Below, piece by piece: positions 1 to 6,456 of a DNA stretch of 21,045 bases (position 1 is the stretch's first letter; every line of letters starts with the position of its first letter). Origin of the DNA: a virus; IMG/VR virus record IMGVR_UViG_3300020469_000311, positions 1 through 21,045 of that record. One strand, written 5' to 3'. The notes beneath the pieces are model-generated. The model saw nothing but the letters and a program-made list of their open reading frames with translations, was not told the DNA's origin and did not search any database. A program made the position numbers and the translations under genes.

Positions 1-101
1 GCTATCTCTTTTGATACGTCCAGTCCCTTATACTTTTTAATCTCTAAGATAGATAATCTATCTAAGTAATCACCAACGCTTATTTTCACTTCAACTTTCA
101 C
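1..101 (-). CDS. DUF6165-like protein, N-terminal fragment
   Basis: This is a partial gene of 33 codons that runs off the left edge of the window. It starts at a GTG whose last bases overlap the TGA of the glycosyltransferase upstream (GTGA). A GGAG ribosome binding site lies 8 nt before it. The fragment reads VKVEVKISVGDYLDRLSILE and continues IKKYKG. The SVGDxxDRLxILEIKK pattern is what I recall for the start of DUF6165 proteins, which often sit beside glycosyltransferases in phage and capsule loci. The family has no proven function. The assignment rests on a short stretch and family memory only. Confidence 0.6.
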   Translation of the reverse strand, partial: MKVEVKISVGDYLDRLSILEIKKYKGLDVSKEI

Positions 102-916
102 TGCACGATCTCCATTAACTGCTCTACATTATCACCAGCATTAGGTAACTTATCTTTCAAAAAGAAGTGTACAAAATGCGCCTCTTTAATCTTATCATCT
201 GGTATTGCAGTAAATAGAGCATTCCACTTCCAACTTAGATAAGTCTGTATCATTTTTTCTTTCTTAACCCAGTAGTTTAATAGTGTTTGGTCAGTACTCC
301 ACTTCCATGCTCCTTGACCATCCACAAAGTTTTTAAACTCAGGGCGTTGTATAAATTCTTTACCTGTCTGTCCTCTTAAGTATTTTAATATATTTCTATC
401 CATCAACATTAAACCCATATTATAGAATAGCGCTCCATCTTCGTTCCATTCCCAATCAACATTAGTAAGATTGGAATACTGCATGCGTGTGTAGCCTCTT
501 AATTTTTCTTTATACCATGGAAGAATTGGTCCTAGTCTTTCTATAACTCCAGCAAATTCAGTAGTTCCATCAAAAGCATCCAGCTCATGAAAGATACTTG
601 GCGAGTTAGGTCTTATCCAGATATCAGCATCAATAACACAAATTTGATCATACTTATTAAATAAATCGAGTGCATTTTCTTTTTCATAGATAGGCAGGAA
701 TCCACCATATTTTTCATATGACTCTTTACTACGATTTGTTGCAAATACGTCCGGCTTAATCATCATTTTTGGTATTGTTTGAACTATATATGAAACAGAG
801 TTCTTAGGATCTTCTTCTTTGTTTATTCTCTCGGCATATGCTTTAACCGAGGCGGTACAGTGATCATACAACCTCGATTTCTTTCCAGTATAAACTTGGT
901 AAATCAATCTTTTCAT
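98..916 (-). CDS. Glycosyltransferase, GT-A/GT8-like with DxD motif
   Basis: This 272-aa protein probably transfers a sugar from a nucleotide-sugar donor. The sequence CVIDADIWIR (D96-x-D98) is a metal-binding DxD motif at the end of a hydrophobic strand, as in GT-A enzymes. The second half carries EDGALFYNMGLMLMD and later a histidine-rich AHFVHFF near residue 250. GT8-type enzymes keep a metal-binding His there. There is no signal peptide, so the protein should be cytoplasmic. An AAAGGA site lies 7 nt before the ATG. It is coupled by a 4-nt overlap to a DUF6165-like gene. The acceptor is unknown: host glycan, virion protein or DNA are all possible. It lies far from the other sugar genes (9.3-14.4 kb) and may act separately. 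Confidence 0.65.
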   Translation of the reverse strand: MKRLIYQVYTGKKSRLYDHCTASVKAYAERINKEEDPKNSVSYIVQTIPKMMIKPDVFATNRSKESYEKYGGFLPIYEKENALDLFNKYDQICVIDADIWIRPNSPSIFHELDAFDGTTEFAGVIERLGPILPWYKEKLRGYTRMQYSNLTNVDWEWNEDGALFYNMGLMLMDRNILKYLRGQTGKEFIQRPEFKNFVDGQGAWKWSTDQTLLNYWVKKEKMIQTYLSWKWNALFTAIPDDKIKEAHFVHFFLKDKLPNAGDNVEQLMEIVQ

Positions 917-932
917 AACAAAATCCTTTTAT

Positions 933-1259
933 TTATTTTTTAGTAAGTGCCTGTGATCCATAAAATGCGGCAACGATAGCTGCAACAGAAACAAAATAAA
1001 CACTTGCCATGTCACCAAGTATTTTTGCTGCCTGCTCTAAACCAAGCCACTGCGCAATAACTACTGCGAATGGATATAGTAACATTCCACTAAGAGCAAA
1101 CCATGCCATGTTTCTCTGCGCATCCTGCTTCTTATCTTCATTTTCCATTCTCATTAATTTTTCTTCCATCTCAAACTCTTCATCACTAACTATACCATCG
1201 CCGTCTTTATCAAAAGACGCGTACTTGCTTCCCGGTTCTAACTGTTTTTGTGCAGCCAT
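933..1259 (-). CDS. EF-hand membrane protein with two transmembrane helices
   Basis: This 108-aa protein combines one canonical calcium-binding EF-hand loop with two membrane helices. The loop DKDGDGIVSDEE covers residues 17-28, with ligands D17, D19, D21, S25 and E28. A charged helix follows, then hydrophobic segments at about 51-72 and 81-103. The short C-terminus ends in TKK. AAGGAG lies 7 nt before the ATG, so this start is well supported even though it overlaps the upstream gene by about 50 nt. Two helices and small size are compatible with a holin or other membrane effector, but nothing shows this. A calcium-responsive inner-membrane protein is all that can be inferred. Confidence 0.75.
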   Translation of the reverse strand: MAAQKQLEPGSKYASFDKDGDGIVSDEEFEMEEKLMRMENEDKKQDAQRNMAWFALSGMLLYPFAVVIAQWLGLEQAAKILGDMASVYFVSVAAIVAAFYGSQALTKK

Positions 1260-1488
1260 TTGAGTACTCCTTAATTATCTTCGCAATCTCTATTGCTTCT
1301 TGAAATCCATTACGAAGAGAATTAGACCTGTGTCCATTCTGTAAAAACCAATCTATGTTATTTATATCAGAACCTTCAGGCATACTAAAACCTCTTGTAA
1401 GTTCTTCAAACTCGAATCTTAGTTGTACTATTCTTGTTAATCCTAGTGGCATGTCAGTGTCCAAACATTTTTCTTGTTCTGTATTCAT
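1210..1488 (-). CDS. Conserved hypothetical protein
   Basis: This protein is up to 92 aa and of unknown function. It contains the motif NIDWFLQNGHRSNSLRNGF followed by a predicted helix. The pattern looks like a small family I associate with T4-like marine phages, but no role is known to me. The start is ambiguous. An ATG at 1488 has AAAGGA 8 nt upstream and overlaps the exonuclease gene. A second ATG at 1452, giving MPLGLTRIVQ, lies one base after that gene's stop with GGA about 7 nt upstream. The 3' end overlaps the EF-hand gene by 50 nt, which is unusual here because most overlaps are 1-20 nt. The tail after residue 80 is therefore under double coding constraint. Confidence 0.65.
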   Translation of the reverse strand: MNTEQEKCLDTDMPLGLTRIVQLRFEFEELTRGFSMPEGSDINNIDWFLQNGHRSNSLRNGFQEAIEIAKIIKEYSNGCTKTVRTGKQVRVF

Positions 1489-2083
1489 CAATTGTGTCCT
1501 TTAGTAGTTTAGTATAATTGTCCCTGTGCTCTACGAAGACCACAGGCTTTTCATGATCGACATCCATAATGATTACGACATTAGGTACTATCATTCCTGT
1601 TCGCTCTTCCCACATGATTGCGTATGCTGCACCCTGTGCGAAGTAGTTGCTAATATTTTCTTTCTTTTTAATGTATCGTGACGTCTTAAAGTCAATAATT
1701 GAAGGAACACCATGAAACTGTGCTACACAATCACATCTACCAGCTACACCTAAGTGATCACTAAATAAAGGAACCTCGAGGCCGAATATCGTTCCAATAT
1801 TCTCATCAAGGACAGGTTTGAGATTTTGTAAGCTCTGCCTGATGTGTGGTAAGAAGTCCGTCGTGTCTTCATTGTTTAAATACTTTTCTACTATGCTATG
1901 CACCTTAGTTCCACGCCTCGATGCTTTGCCACCAACTATTTCTGCTTGTTCTTCACCAACTCGAGCTCGCCAAGCACGTATTGCTTCCTCGCTCAGTATG
2001 CTTAGAACTGTTGTGATACTAGGATAAGACTTACCATTAGGAGTATTATAAGTTCTCCCTGTGTCAGTAGTTGTAGCATCCAA
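1454..2083 (-). CDS. PD-(D/E)XK exonuclease, RecB/MGME1-like
   Basis: This is a nuclease of the RecB/Cas4/MGME1 type, about 209 aa from the TTG at 2083. The active-site pattern is complete: H62 in GTKVHSIVEKYL, E103 in GLEVPLFS, D118 in AGRCDCVA, and D131-F-K133 in SIIDFKTS. Such enzymes degrade or trim DNA ends and could act in phage recombination or host DNA breakdown. The start is uncertain. No ATG, GTG or TTG precedes the TTG at 2083 in frame, yet the upstream codons (KINIGYED) read as plausible coding sequence. An ATG one base after the preceding gene's stop lies in another frame. The gene may begin there if one base is missing, or may use a rare start codon. Confidence 0.8.
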   Translation of the reverse strand: MDATTTDTGRTYNTPNGKSYPSITTVLSILSEEAIRAWRARVGEEQAEIVGGKASRRGTKVHSIVEKYLNNEDTTDFLPHIRQSLQNLKPVLDENIGTIFGLEVPLFSDHLGVAGRCDCVAQFHGVPSIIDFKTSRYIKKKENISNYFAQGAAYAIMWEERTGMIVPNVVIIMDVDHEKPVVFVEHRDNYTKLLKDTIDEYRTRKMFGH

Positions 2084-2114
2084 GTCTTCATAGCCGATAT
2101 TAATTTTGTCATGA

Positions 2115-2378
2115 CTAAATATTTTTCTTTTCCTTTTGATCGTAACTGTATTGAAATATATCTTTTACCTCATCCTTAGTTATGCAATATATTGATTCAG
2201 GTGTATATTTGTAGTTATATGATGCGCTTGCCGCAGAGTATATTCTCTGGTGCATAACTGATACAAACTCTCTACACTCTCTTACTGTTTCAAAGTTTGG
2301 TTTTGCAAACACGTAAAGCGGTCTATCAAGAGCTGCGGTGTTTGCCATAATAAAAGAAACTATAATAAAAAATTTCAT
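2115..2378 (-). CDS. Small exported protein with signal peptide
   Basis: This 87-aa hypothetical protein begins MKFFIIVSFIMANTAALDRP, a typical Sec signal peptide with cleavage likely after NTAA or TAA. The mature part is about 70 residues with two cysteines (ECREF and IYCIT), which could form a disulfide in the periplasm. An AGGAGA site lies about 5 nt before the ATG. It sits between an exonuclease gene and an FmdB-like gene and belongs to the same transcript. The function is not recognised. Phage-encoded periplasmic proteins may act in superinfection exclusion or lysis control, but nothing here proves that. Confidence 0.7.
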   Translation of the reverse strand: MKFFIIVSFIMANTAALDRPLYVFAKPNFETVRECREFVSVMHQRIYSAASASYNYKYTPESIYCITKDEVKDIFQYSYDQKEKKNI

Positions 2379-2387
2379 TCTACTCTC

Positions 2388-2618
2388 CTAAGTTTTGATA
2401 GTGTTGTTTCTACCAGAGTTTTCTTTTATTCTCTGTAGATTATCTTTCCAACCCTGATCAGTTTTTGATAGGAGACTTCCATGATGCGAAATGACACCTG
2501 GAAACTTAAGTACTTTAATGCAATTATGTTTTTTAAGATACTCTTGCAGCTCATCAGCACCACATTGAATATCATATTCATCACCCTCTTCAAGAGGCTT
2601 TACTGTATATTTAGGCAC
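2388..2618 (-). CDS. FmdB-like small protein, zinc-ribbon degenerate
   Basis: This 76-aa protein is placed at a GTG start at 2618. It begins MPKYTVKPLEEGDEYD and continues with ADELQEYLKK, VLKFPGVISHHG and KTDQGWKDNLQRI. That layout matches phage FmdB-like proteins (N-terminal strand pair, DLQ helix, APAIVSG-like segment, DxGFxDxLxxI end). The usual zinc-ribbon CxxC pairs are absent. Only two cysteines (C19 and C33) are seen, so metal binding is doubtful. GTG was chosen because AAAGGA lies 7 nt upstream and the overlap with the preceding gene shrinks to 8 nt. An ATG at 2720 would give 34 extra residues encoded over the neighbour's well-conserved C-terminus. The role is unknown; FmdB proteins are often called regulators. 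Confidence 0.65.
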   Translation of the reverse strand: MPKYTVKPLEEGDEYDIQCGADELQEYLKKHNCIKVLKFPGVISHHGSLLSKTDQGWKDNLQRIKENSGRNNTIKT

Positions 2619-3171
2619 CTTGATATCCTTTCCACCAATCAGGCGCAGGTCGACCCCAATCCCACTTGGCAAATGATTTTGCTGTGTGATAGTAATTTCG
2701 ATATGCTTGAACTGCATCACCTGGGACTATACAATCTGGATAGTGAGACATTGCTTGAGCAAACTCGGTAAGACCGCCTACAGGAATATTTATAGGAGTT
2801 TTTTCTAGAAACTTACCAAGTTTAGTATATGTGGCATGTTTTTTACCACGCCTGTATTCAAATTCATCAGCCATGGCTACAAAGTGTTCATAGTGCCACT
2901 TATAGTTTGAGTCGGTTCTGCCTGTCCATGTAGTACATGGATGATATTTGTGAACTGCAAGATAATACATGTCATCACGTTCATCACCAAACGAGTAGTA
3001 CTGCTGCATAGTTTTACCAGACTTTGACCTACGTCTTTCTGGTGTGCCGTCAAGCATCCTATGTATAGTACTAAGCATTTGTGCAGACTCGACAATCATC
3101 TTGGGGACATGCCTGTCACATAACATTTGTGCTGCTTTAGTTGGACTTTTGTCCAGAATAAAAATATTCAT
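2611..3171 (-). CDS. Conserved phage protein, unknown function
   Basis: This is a 186-aa protein. The N-terminus reads MNIFILDKSPTKAAQMLCDR, then HVPKMIVESAQMLSTIHRML. I recognise this as a family widespread in large lytic phages without an established function. Conserved polar residues C18, D19, H21 and H37 in two predicted helices could form a catalytic or metal site. The rest is rich in aromatic residues and ends WGRPAPDWWKGYQGA. The ATG at 3171 was preferred over the GTG at 3180 because AAGGTG lies just upstream at the right distance. It is the first gene after promoter P1 (3196-3224) and overlaps the FmdB-like gene by 8 nt. Confidence 0.65.
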   Translation of the reverse strand: MNIFILDKSPTKAAQMLCDRHVPKMIVESAQMLSTIHRMLDGTPERRRSKSGKTMQQYYSFGDERDDMYYLAVHKYHPCTTWTGRTDSNYKWHYEHFVAMADEFEYRRGKKHATYTKLGKFLEKTPINIPVGGLTEFAQAMSHYPDCIVPGDAVQAYRNYYHTAKSFAKWDWGRPAPDWWKGYQGA

Positions 3172-3195
3172 AATAATCACCTTTTAAATAATATA

Positions 3196-3224
3196 ATTGT
3201 ATCATGGTTTTCACAGTTTGTAAA
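3196..3224 (-). promoter_or_regulatory. Sigma70-type promoter P1
   Basis: TTTACA (3219-3224), a 17-bp spacer and TACAAT (3196-3201) face the gene at 3171. The -35 is preceded by AAAAAAACTG, shared with promoters P2-P4. The promoter fills the gap after the 53-aa gene, starting about 12 nt past its stop codon. Its leader differs from the ATGAAAAAAGCGGAG cassette. Confidence 0.75.
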
Positions 3225-3235
3225 CAGTTTTTTTA

Positions 3236-3397
3236 TTAATTGATTTGAAACTTATCCTCTTGTACTCTTAATAACTTGATTTTCTTTCTTACAAAATTAC
3301 GTTTTTTAACGATCTTTTCCATTCGATTAACTCTTCCTCTTTTTTTAAGCTTTGATGCGTGAAGTTCTAAATCTTTTTCAAGTTGTTGTAGTACCAT
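3236..3397 (-). CDS. Small basic helical protein (53 aa)
   Basis: This short gene starts at ATG 3397 (MVLQQLEKDLELHASKLKKR) and ends with TAA just before promoter P1. It has an AAGG site 7 nt before the ATG. The product is strongly basic, with runs such as KKRNFVRKKIKLLR, and has heptad-like leucines, so it is probably one long helix or coiled coil. It lies 27 nt after the stop of the gene at 3425. No family was recognised. A small nucleic-acid-binding protein would fit its charge, as inference only. The open frame, start, ribosome binding site and tight fit in the gap support it being real. Confidence 0.6.
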   Translation of the reverse strand: MVLQQLEKDLELHASKLKKRGRVNRMEKIVKKRNFVRKKIKLLRVQEDKFQIN

Positions 3398-3424
3398 CTC
3401 TTTACCTTTCGTTAGGTTGCAGAG

Positions 3425-3841
3425 TTAGTCCTGTAGTAGTTTAGGAAAGGCCTCCTCTACAACTGGTTTGGAAATTCCGGGGATTTTTTTCTTATTAATC
3501 ATGTTAATGACAAGCTTAGCATCTTCAGGATGTACACCTTCAAGTATGCCTATGAATATTTGTTCTCTTTTAAACTTTGGTAGAGCGTCACCTTGTCCAC
3601 CTTTTACAAAATATTTAAATTGTGCATTTTGTTTTGTTAAGTTAGTGGGGTGACTATGTGCTGCTGCTGCAGTATATGGAGGATCACCTTCAGGTAAGTT
3701 CCACTTAATAGTAGAATCCATCGATCCCCTTATTATATCTTTTAAAGCCCATGTCTCATTCTCTTTTAAGACACGAACTTTATCATTACGATTTCTTTGT
3801 TTAGCCATTTCTTCAAGGACTTCAAAAACATATTGTTTCAT
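3425..3841 (-). CDS. Conserved phage protein, DUF6433-like
   Basis: This 138-aa protein contains the segment TIKWNLPEGDPPYT, a following QFKYFVKGGQG region, KREQIFIGILEG and a C-terminal EEAFPKLL. I associate this pattern with DUF6433, a family seen in T4-like marine phages. The biochemical role is not known to me. It starts at ATG 3841, which shares its A with the TAA of the RNase H gene (TAATG), so the two should be translationally coupled. Its position beside RNase H suggests a part in replication or in the switch to late expression, but this is guilt by association. The family name itself is from memory. Confidence 0.6.
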   Translation of the reverse strand: MKQYVFEVLEEMAKQRNRNDKVRVLKENETWALKDIIRGSMDSTIKWNLPEGDPPYTAAAAHSHPTNLTKQNAQFKYFVKGGQGDALPKFKREQIFIGILEGVHPEDAKLVINMINKKKIPGISKPVVEEAFPKLLQD

Positions 3842-4695
3842 TAAATAAACTCCTGTACACTTTCAATTAGATTATTACAACGCTTGGCGACTAAGTAAGG
3901 AAATACTTTACCTTTCTTTGACCAAGGATCCTGTTCCTCATAAGTATTTATAATTTGTGTTTTAAGATCAGATGGTGTTTCACTTAAGTCGATTAATTTT
4001 TTATTACGGCAGTAGTTCCTATACCAAGAGGCTGCATATAATAGCTCACCTTCGTTAACATCCTCTATTATGGCATCAACTTTCTTTTGTGTCATAGGAG
4101 TTTGCCTAAAGCCTTCAACAAATACATTATCATCAGACAATATATTAGGTACTCCATCACCTTTATCACCACGTATGATATGATTTTCTAAGAATAACCT
4201 TGCATTAGGCTCGATCATTTCTTCTTTCTTTAAAGGTGAGAATTGTTTTACGTTGGAATACTTTTGTAACTGTAAGAAATCACGATCAGAAGATACTATC
4301 ATGATTTTTTCAGGATTAAACTCGACTTTAGATTTCATTTTTACTAATGTGCCAATGACGTCATCAGCCTCACAGCCATCGATCTTTATAACCTTATATG
4401 GCATATTTTCGAGTATTTCTTCCCTTACTAAGTTTAATATCCTAAAGGCTTCATTCCAATCAAAAGATGATTCTTCTCTGTGTTTTTTACGATTAGCCTT
4501 GTATTGAGGAAATGCTTTCCTGCGCCAGTTATTGGCAGCATCCACAGCAAGAACCATGTCACCGTATTCTTCTTTATATCTTGTACGATACATACGTAGA
4601 GAATTAAGAATCATATGACGAATCATATCCTCGTCATTTGTTTTATTAATAATAATACTAGCCAGTGCAATACCACTGTAGTCAACAATAATCAT
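3841..4695 (-). CDS. rnh: RNase H / 5'-3' exonuclease, FEN family
   Basis: This is a homologue of T4 RNase H, which removes RNA primers and flaps from lagging-strand DNA. It has 284 aa, against 305 in T4. The acidic metal ligands are in place: D5 (IIVDYSG), D52 (LAVDAANNWRRKAF), E109/D111/D112 (CEADDVIGTL), D137/D139 (SSDRDFLQL) and D177/D180 (GDKGDGVPN). The basic YKANRKKHR segment after D52 matches the flap/arch region. GDKGDGVPN is the helix-hairpin-helix region that holds duplex DNA. It starts at an ATG overlapping the previous stop by 4 nt (ATGA). With gp43, gp41 and the primase it forms the lagging-strand machinery. Confidence 0.9.
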   Translation of the reverse strand: MIIVDYSGIALASIIINKTNDEDMIRHMILNSLRMYRTRYKEEYGDMVLAVDAANNWRRKAFPQYKANRKKHREESSFDWNEAFRILNLVREEILENMPYKVIKIDGCEADDVIGTLVKMKSKVEFNPEKIMIVSSDRDFLQLQKYSNVKQFSPLKKEEMIEPNARLFLENHIIRGDKGDGVPNILSDDNVFVEGFRQTPMTQKKVDAIIEDVNEGELLYAASWYRNYCRNKKLIDLSETPSDLKTQIINTYEEQDPWSKKGKVFPYLVAKRCNNLIESVQEFI

Positions 4696-4949
4696 AATGT
4701 ATACCTCCTATAAACATAAACATCCCATAAGGTAGCATTCTTAATACCTCCTATAGGATCACCAAAGTAAGTAAAACCATTTGTTGGTTTTCTACCTTTC
4801 TTTTCAACTCGAAACTTTTGTTTAGTTGAGTTACAGGCTCTTACCACAGATTTAACCATTTCATATTCTAACATATCATCTGGATTTTGTGGATCAAATC
4901 TTCCAATCCACGATGATGACCTATCGTGTTTACCGATATGTATTCCCAT
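4692..4949 (-). CDS. Hypothetical protein (85 aa)
   Basis: This small protein of unknown function begins MGIHIGKHDRSSSWIGRFDP and contains RVEKKGRKPTNGFTYFGDPI and a short C-terminal WDVYVYRRYTL. It is mixed alpha/beta in appearance and soluble, with no signal peptide or membrane segment. The start ATG shares a base with the stop of the upstream gene (TAATG), and its stop overlaps the RNase H start (ATGA). It is therefore translationally linked on both sides and probably made in step with RNase H. No family was recognised. Confidence 0.6.
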   Translation of the reverse strand: MGIHIGKHDRSSSWIGRFDPQNPDDMLEYEMVKSVVRACNSTKQKFRVEKKGRKPTNGFTYFGDPIGGIKNATLWDVYVYRRYTL

Positions 4950-5152
4950 TATATAACCTCCATAGATATTTTTTGAACCATTTTGTACTTATTAGTAAGA
5001 TCTTTTATTATTTTGATATTTGGATTTAATCTCTTAGTTTCCTGCTTAATAGTATAAGGTAAAGTTCTTAATAATACATTGATATGATATTGAGGCTTTT
5101 TAGATGTTAAGATTAAAGTTTTAAGTGATGATGTTGATATTGGTTTTGACAT
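4949..5152 (-). CDS. Hypothetical basic protein after promoter P2
   Basis: This small Lys-rich protein has 67 aa from the ATG at 5152 (MSKPISTSSLKTLILTSKKP). GGAG, the last bases of the conserved leader ATGAAAAAAGCGGAG, lies 6 nt before this ATG. The leader's own ATG at 5173 is in frame and would add MKKAEYY. Two other genes behind the same cassette show the same in-frame arrangement. It is the first gene of the transcript from P2. No domain was recognised. High lysine, little acid and small size would suit a nucleic-acid-binding early protein, by inference. Confidence 0.6.
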   Translation of the reverse strand: MSKPISTSSLKTLILTSKKPQYHINVLLRTLPYTIKQETKRLNPNIKIIKDLTNKYKMVQKISMEVI

Positions 5153-5158
5153 ATAGTA

Positions 5159-5218
5159 CTCCGCTTTTTTCATTTTATAGATCTATTATACTACAGTTTT
5201 TAACAAATGTAAACAGTT
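5159..5218 (-). repeat. Promoter-leader cassette copy 1 (promoter P2)
   Basis: TTTACA (5208-5213), a 17-bp spacer and a consensus TATAAT (5185-5190) are followed by AGATCT and the leader ATGAAAAAAGCGGAG. From the G before TATAAT through GGAGT the sequence is identical over about 34 nt to the copy at 16906-16965. The GGAG acts as ribosome binding site for ATG 5152. A perfect 14-bp palindrome, TTCAATTAATTGAA (5222-5235), lies 8 nt upstream of the -35. Confidence 0.85.
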
Positions 5219-5221
5219 ATT

Positions 5222-5235
5222 TTCAATTAATTGAA
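5222..5235. repeat. Perfect 14-bp AT-rich palindrome before P2
   Basis: TTCAATTAATTGAA is a perfect palindrome 8 nt upstream of the P2 -35 and overlaps the stop of the 59-aa gene. It has no sequence identity with the dyads at P3 and P4. It may bind a regulator or be chance in AT-rich DNA. Confidence 0.4.
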
Positions 5236-5406
5236 CTTTTTTTCATCTTTTTTTGTTTTTTGCCTTAAAGACCACAATATCCAGTCATAATATCTTTCTG
5301 GTTCAGGATCATCATCTAGTTCAGGAAATAATTCAAGCTGTTCAGGCTCATTTGGTAAGGTTATATGATCACCGGTTCCTGTCATATCTTGAGTATACTT
5401 ATTCAC
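5227..5406 (-). CDS. Small acidic protein (59 aa), GTG start
   Basis: This short gene directly follows thyX. It starts at GTG 5406 with GGAG 6 nt upstream (AGGAGACATATGTG), and the start overlaps the thyX TAA by 8 nt. The product begins MNKYTQDMTGTGDHITLPNE. It has an acidic middle (ELFPELDDDPEPE) and a basic aromatic tail (YYDWILWSLRQKTKKDEKK). The charge split resembles small phage proteins that bind a host or replication protein, but no family was recognised. An alternative ATG at about 5385 lacks a good binding site. The stop lies inside the palindrome in front of promoter P2. Confidence 0.6.
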   Translation of the reverse strand: MNKYTQDMTGTGDHITLPNEPEQLELFPELDDDPEPERYYDWILWSLRQKTKKDEKKFN

Positions 5407-6097
5407 ATATGTCTCCTATCATTGGGAATATTTTTGATATCGCCTCAGAACATGCCTTAGCAACTTCCATGCATTCTTTTTGTGTACCATTACTTGAACG
5501 TAGTTCTATAAAGTGAATCCAACTTCTTATTGTTCCATTCATGTACAGCCTGGATGATGTTAAACCTTCAGGTAATACTTTACGTGCAAGTTCTTTAGCG
5601 ATACCGTTATCAATTGCAAACTGATAAGCTTTCTTTGCAGCAATTACCACTTCACTCTGTGCCTTCATCCACTCAAGTGATAATGTAGCTCTCTCATCGC
5701 TATCACTAATTTCAATGCTATTTTGTCTATTCTTATCGTCTTGTAATCTGCATTCTGTAGTTACTCTAATATCTAATTCTTTAAGAGGATCTGCGTATCT
5801 TTGACTAAATTCTTGAAAGCTAAAACTTCGATGTCTTAGTATCTGTCTTGCGATATCTCTTGTAGTATTAATCTCGATACACGCGCTTGCCATCTCAAAT
5901 GGTGACCAGTGCTGATGCTTAATTAAATAGTTTAATAACTTAGCATTAGTAGCATTACTAGATTGTCCTGATGGATTAGAAACTCTTGCACAGTATGCTA
6001 TAAGATCTTCACATCCTTTTGGTGGATCAATATAATCATCATAAGTTTTAAATTCAGATGGTTTACTATAAGATATTAATTTTGCTGACATATCCAT
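5399..6097 (-). CDS. thyX: Flavin-dependent thymidylate synthase ThyX
   Basis: This enzyme makes dTMP from dUMP using FAD, NADPH and methylene-tetrahydrofolate. The signature RHRxxSxxxxSxR is intact at residues 88-100 (RHRSFSFQEFSQR). The 232-aa length is normal for the family. SPFEMASACIEI before it and ARKVLPEGLTSS plus the NGTIRSWIHFIELR segment further on match ThyX blocks. T4 itself uses a ThyA-type enzyme (td). Here the only ThyA-fold protein is the dCMP hydroxymethylase at 15199, so ThyX is the sole visible source of dTMP. The dCMP deaminase at 14769 would supply its dUMP. The gene is coupled to the upstream exported protein by TAATG. Confidence 0.93.
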   Translation of the reverse strand: MDMSAKLISYSKPSEFKTYDDYIDPPKGCEDLIAYCARVSNPSGQSSNATNAKLLNYLIKHQHWSPFEMASACIEINTTRDIARQILRHRSFSFQEFSQRYADPLKELDIRVTTECRLQDDKNRQNSIEISDSDERATLSLEWMKAQSEVVIAAKKAYQFAIDNGIAKELARKVLPEGLTSSRLYMNGTIRSWIHFIELRSSNGTQKECMEVAKACSEAISKIFPMIGDICE

Positions 6098-6456
6098 TAA
6101 GTTTTATCTCCTAACATTGTCCAGTCATCGCCATATCCAATGATACATATGCTGTCATATGATGGATGAAATTCTAGTATGCTGAAAGTTTTTGTTTTTA
6201 AGTTAACAAATATTTGTAGTGGTACATGCGCTGGTATGTCACTTAGTCCATCAGTGTCACGAACTTTAGTACTCTGTATTGCAGTAATGAAAGGAATCTC
6301 GCCTTTAGCCTTTACTGCTTGAAGTACTATTTCTTTTTTCTCACACATCACAGGTTTATCATTCCATTCACCTGCTTCTGCATTTTTAAATATTCCTAGT
6401 CCAAAAATAAACAAATAAGCTGCTACTAATATTCCTAAAATAAAAATTAATCTCAT
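6097..6456 (-). CDS. Exported or membrane-anchored hypothetical protein
   Basis: This 119-aa protein has an N-terminal hydrophobic segment (about residues 3-22) followed by KNAEAGEW, which could be a signal peptidase site (AEA-G). The remainder would be periplasmic, about 90 residues, with cysteines in VMCEKKEI and SICIIGYG. It has strand-rich stretches (LQIFVNLKTKTFSILEF). It is linked by ATGA to the helicase gene upstream and by TAATG to thyX downstream. An envelope protein is therefore co-expressed with replication genes. No family was recognised. A role in envelope modification or superinfection exclusion is possible but unproven. Confidence 0.65.
   Translation of the reverse strand: MRLIFILGILVAAYLFIFGLGIFKNAEAGEWNDKPVMCEKKEIVLQAVKAKGEIPFITAIQSTKVRDTDGLSDIPAHVPLQIFVNLKTKTFSILEFHPSYDSICIIGYGDDWTMLGDKT

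Noticed and set aside
1009-1263. Plus-strand frame of 84 codons opposite the EF-hand gene
   Set aside because: No ribosome binding site, Ser- and Cys-rich shadow-type composition, and the minus strand holds a gene with a clear motif and start.
2611-3171. Similarity of the MNIFILD protein to T4 endonuclease V (pyrimidine dimer glycosylase)
   Set aside because: Only a loose likeness in helical spacing of His and Lys; the N-terminal catalytic Thr and the rest of the sequence do not match.
3181-3235. Rho-independent terminator between the 53-aa gene and promoter P1
   Set aside because: There are T-runs but no GC-rich hairpin; the T/A tracts are better explained as promoter upstream sequence.
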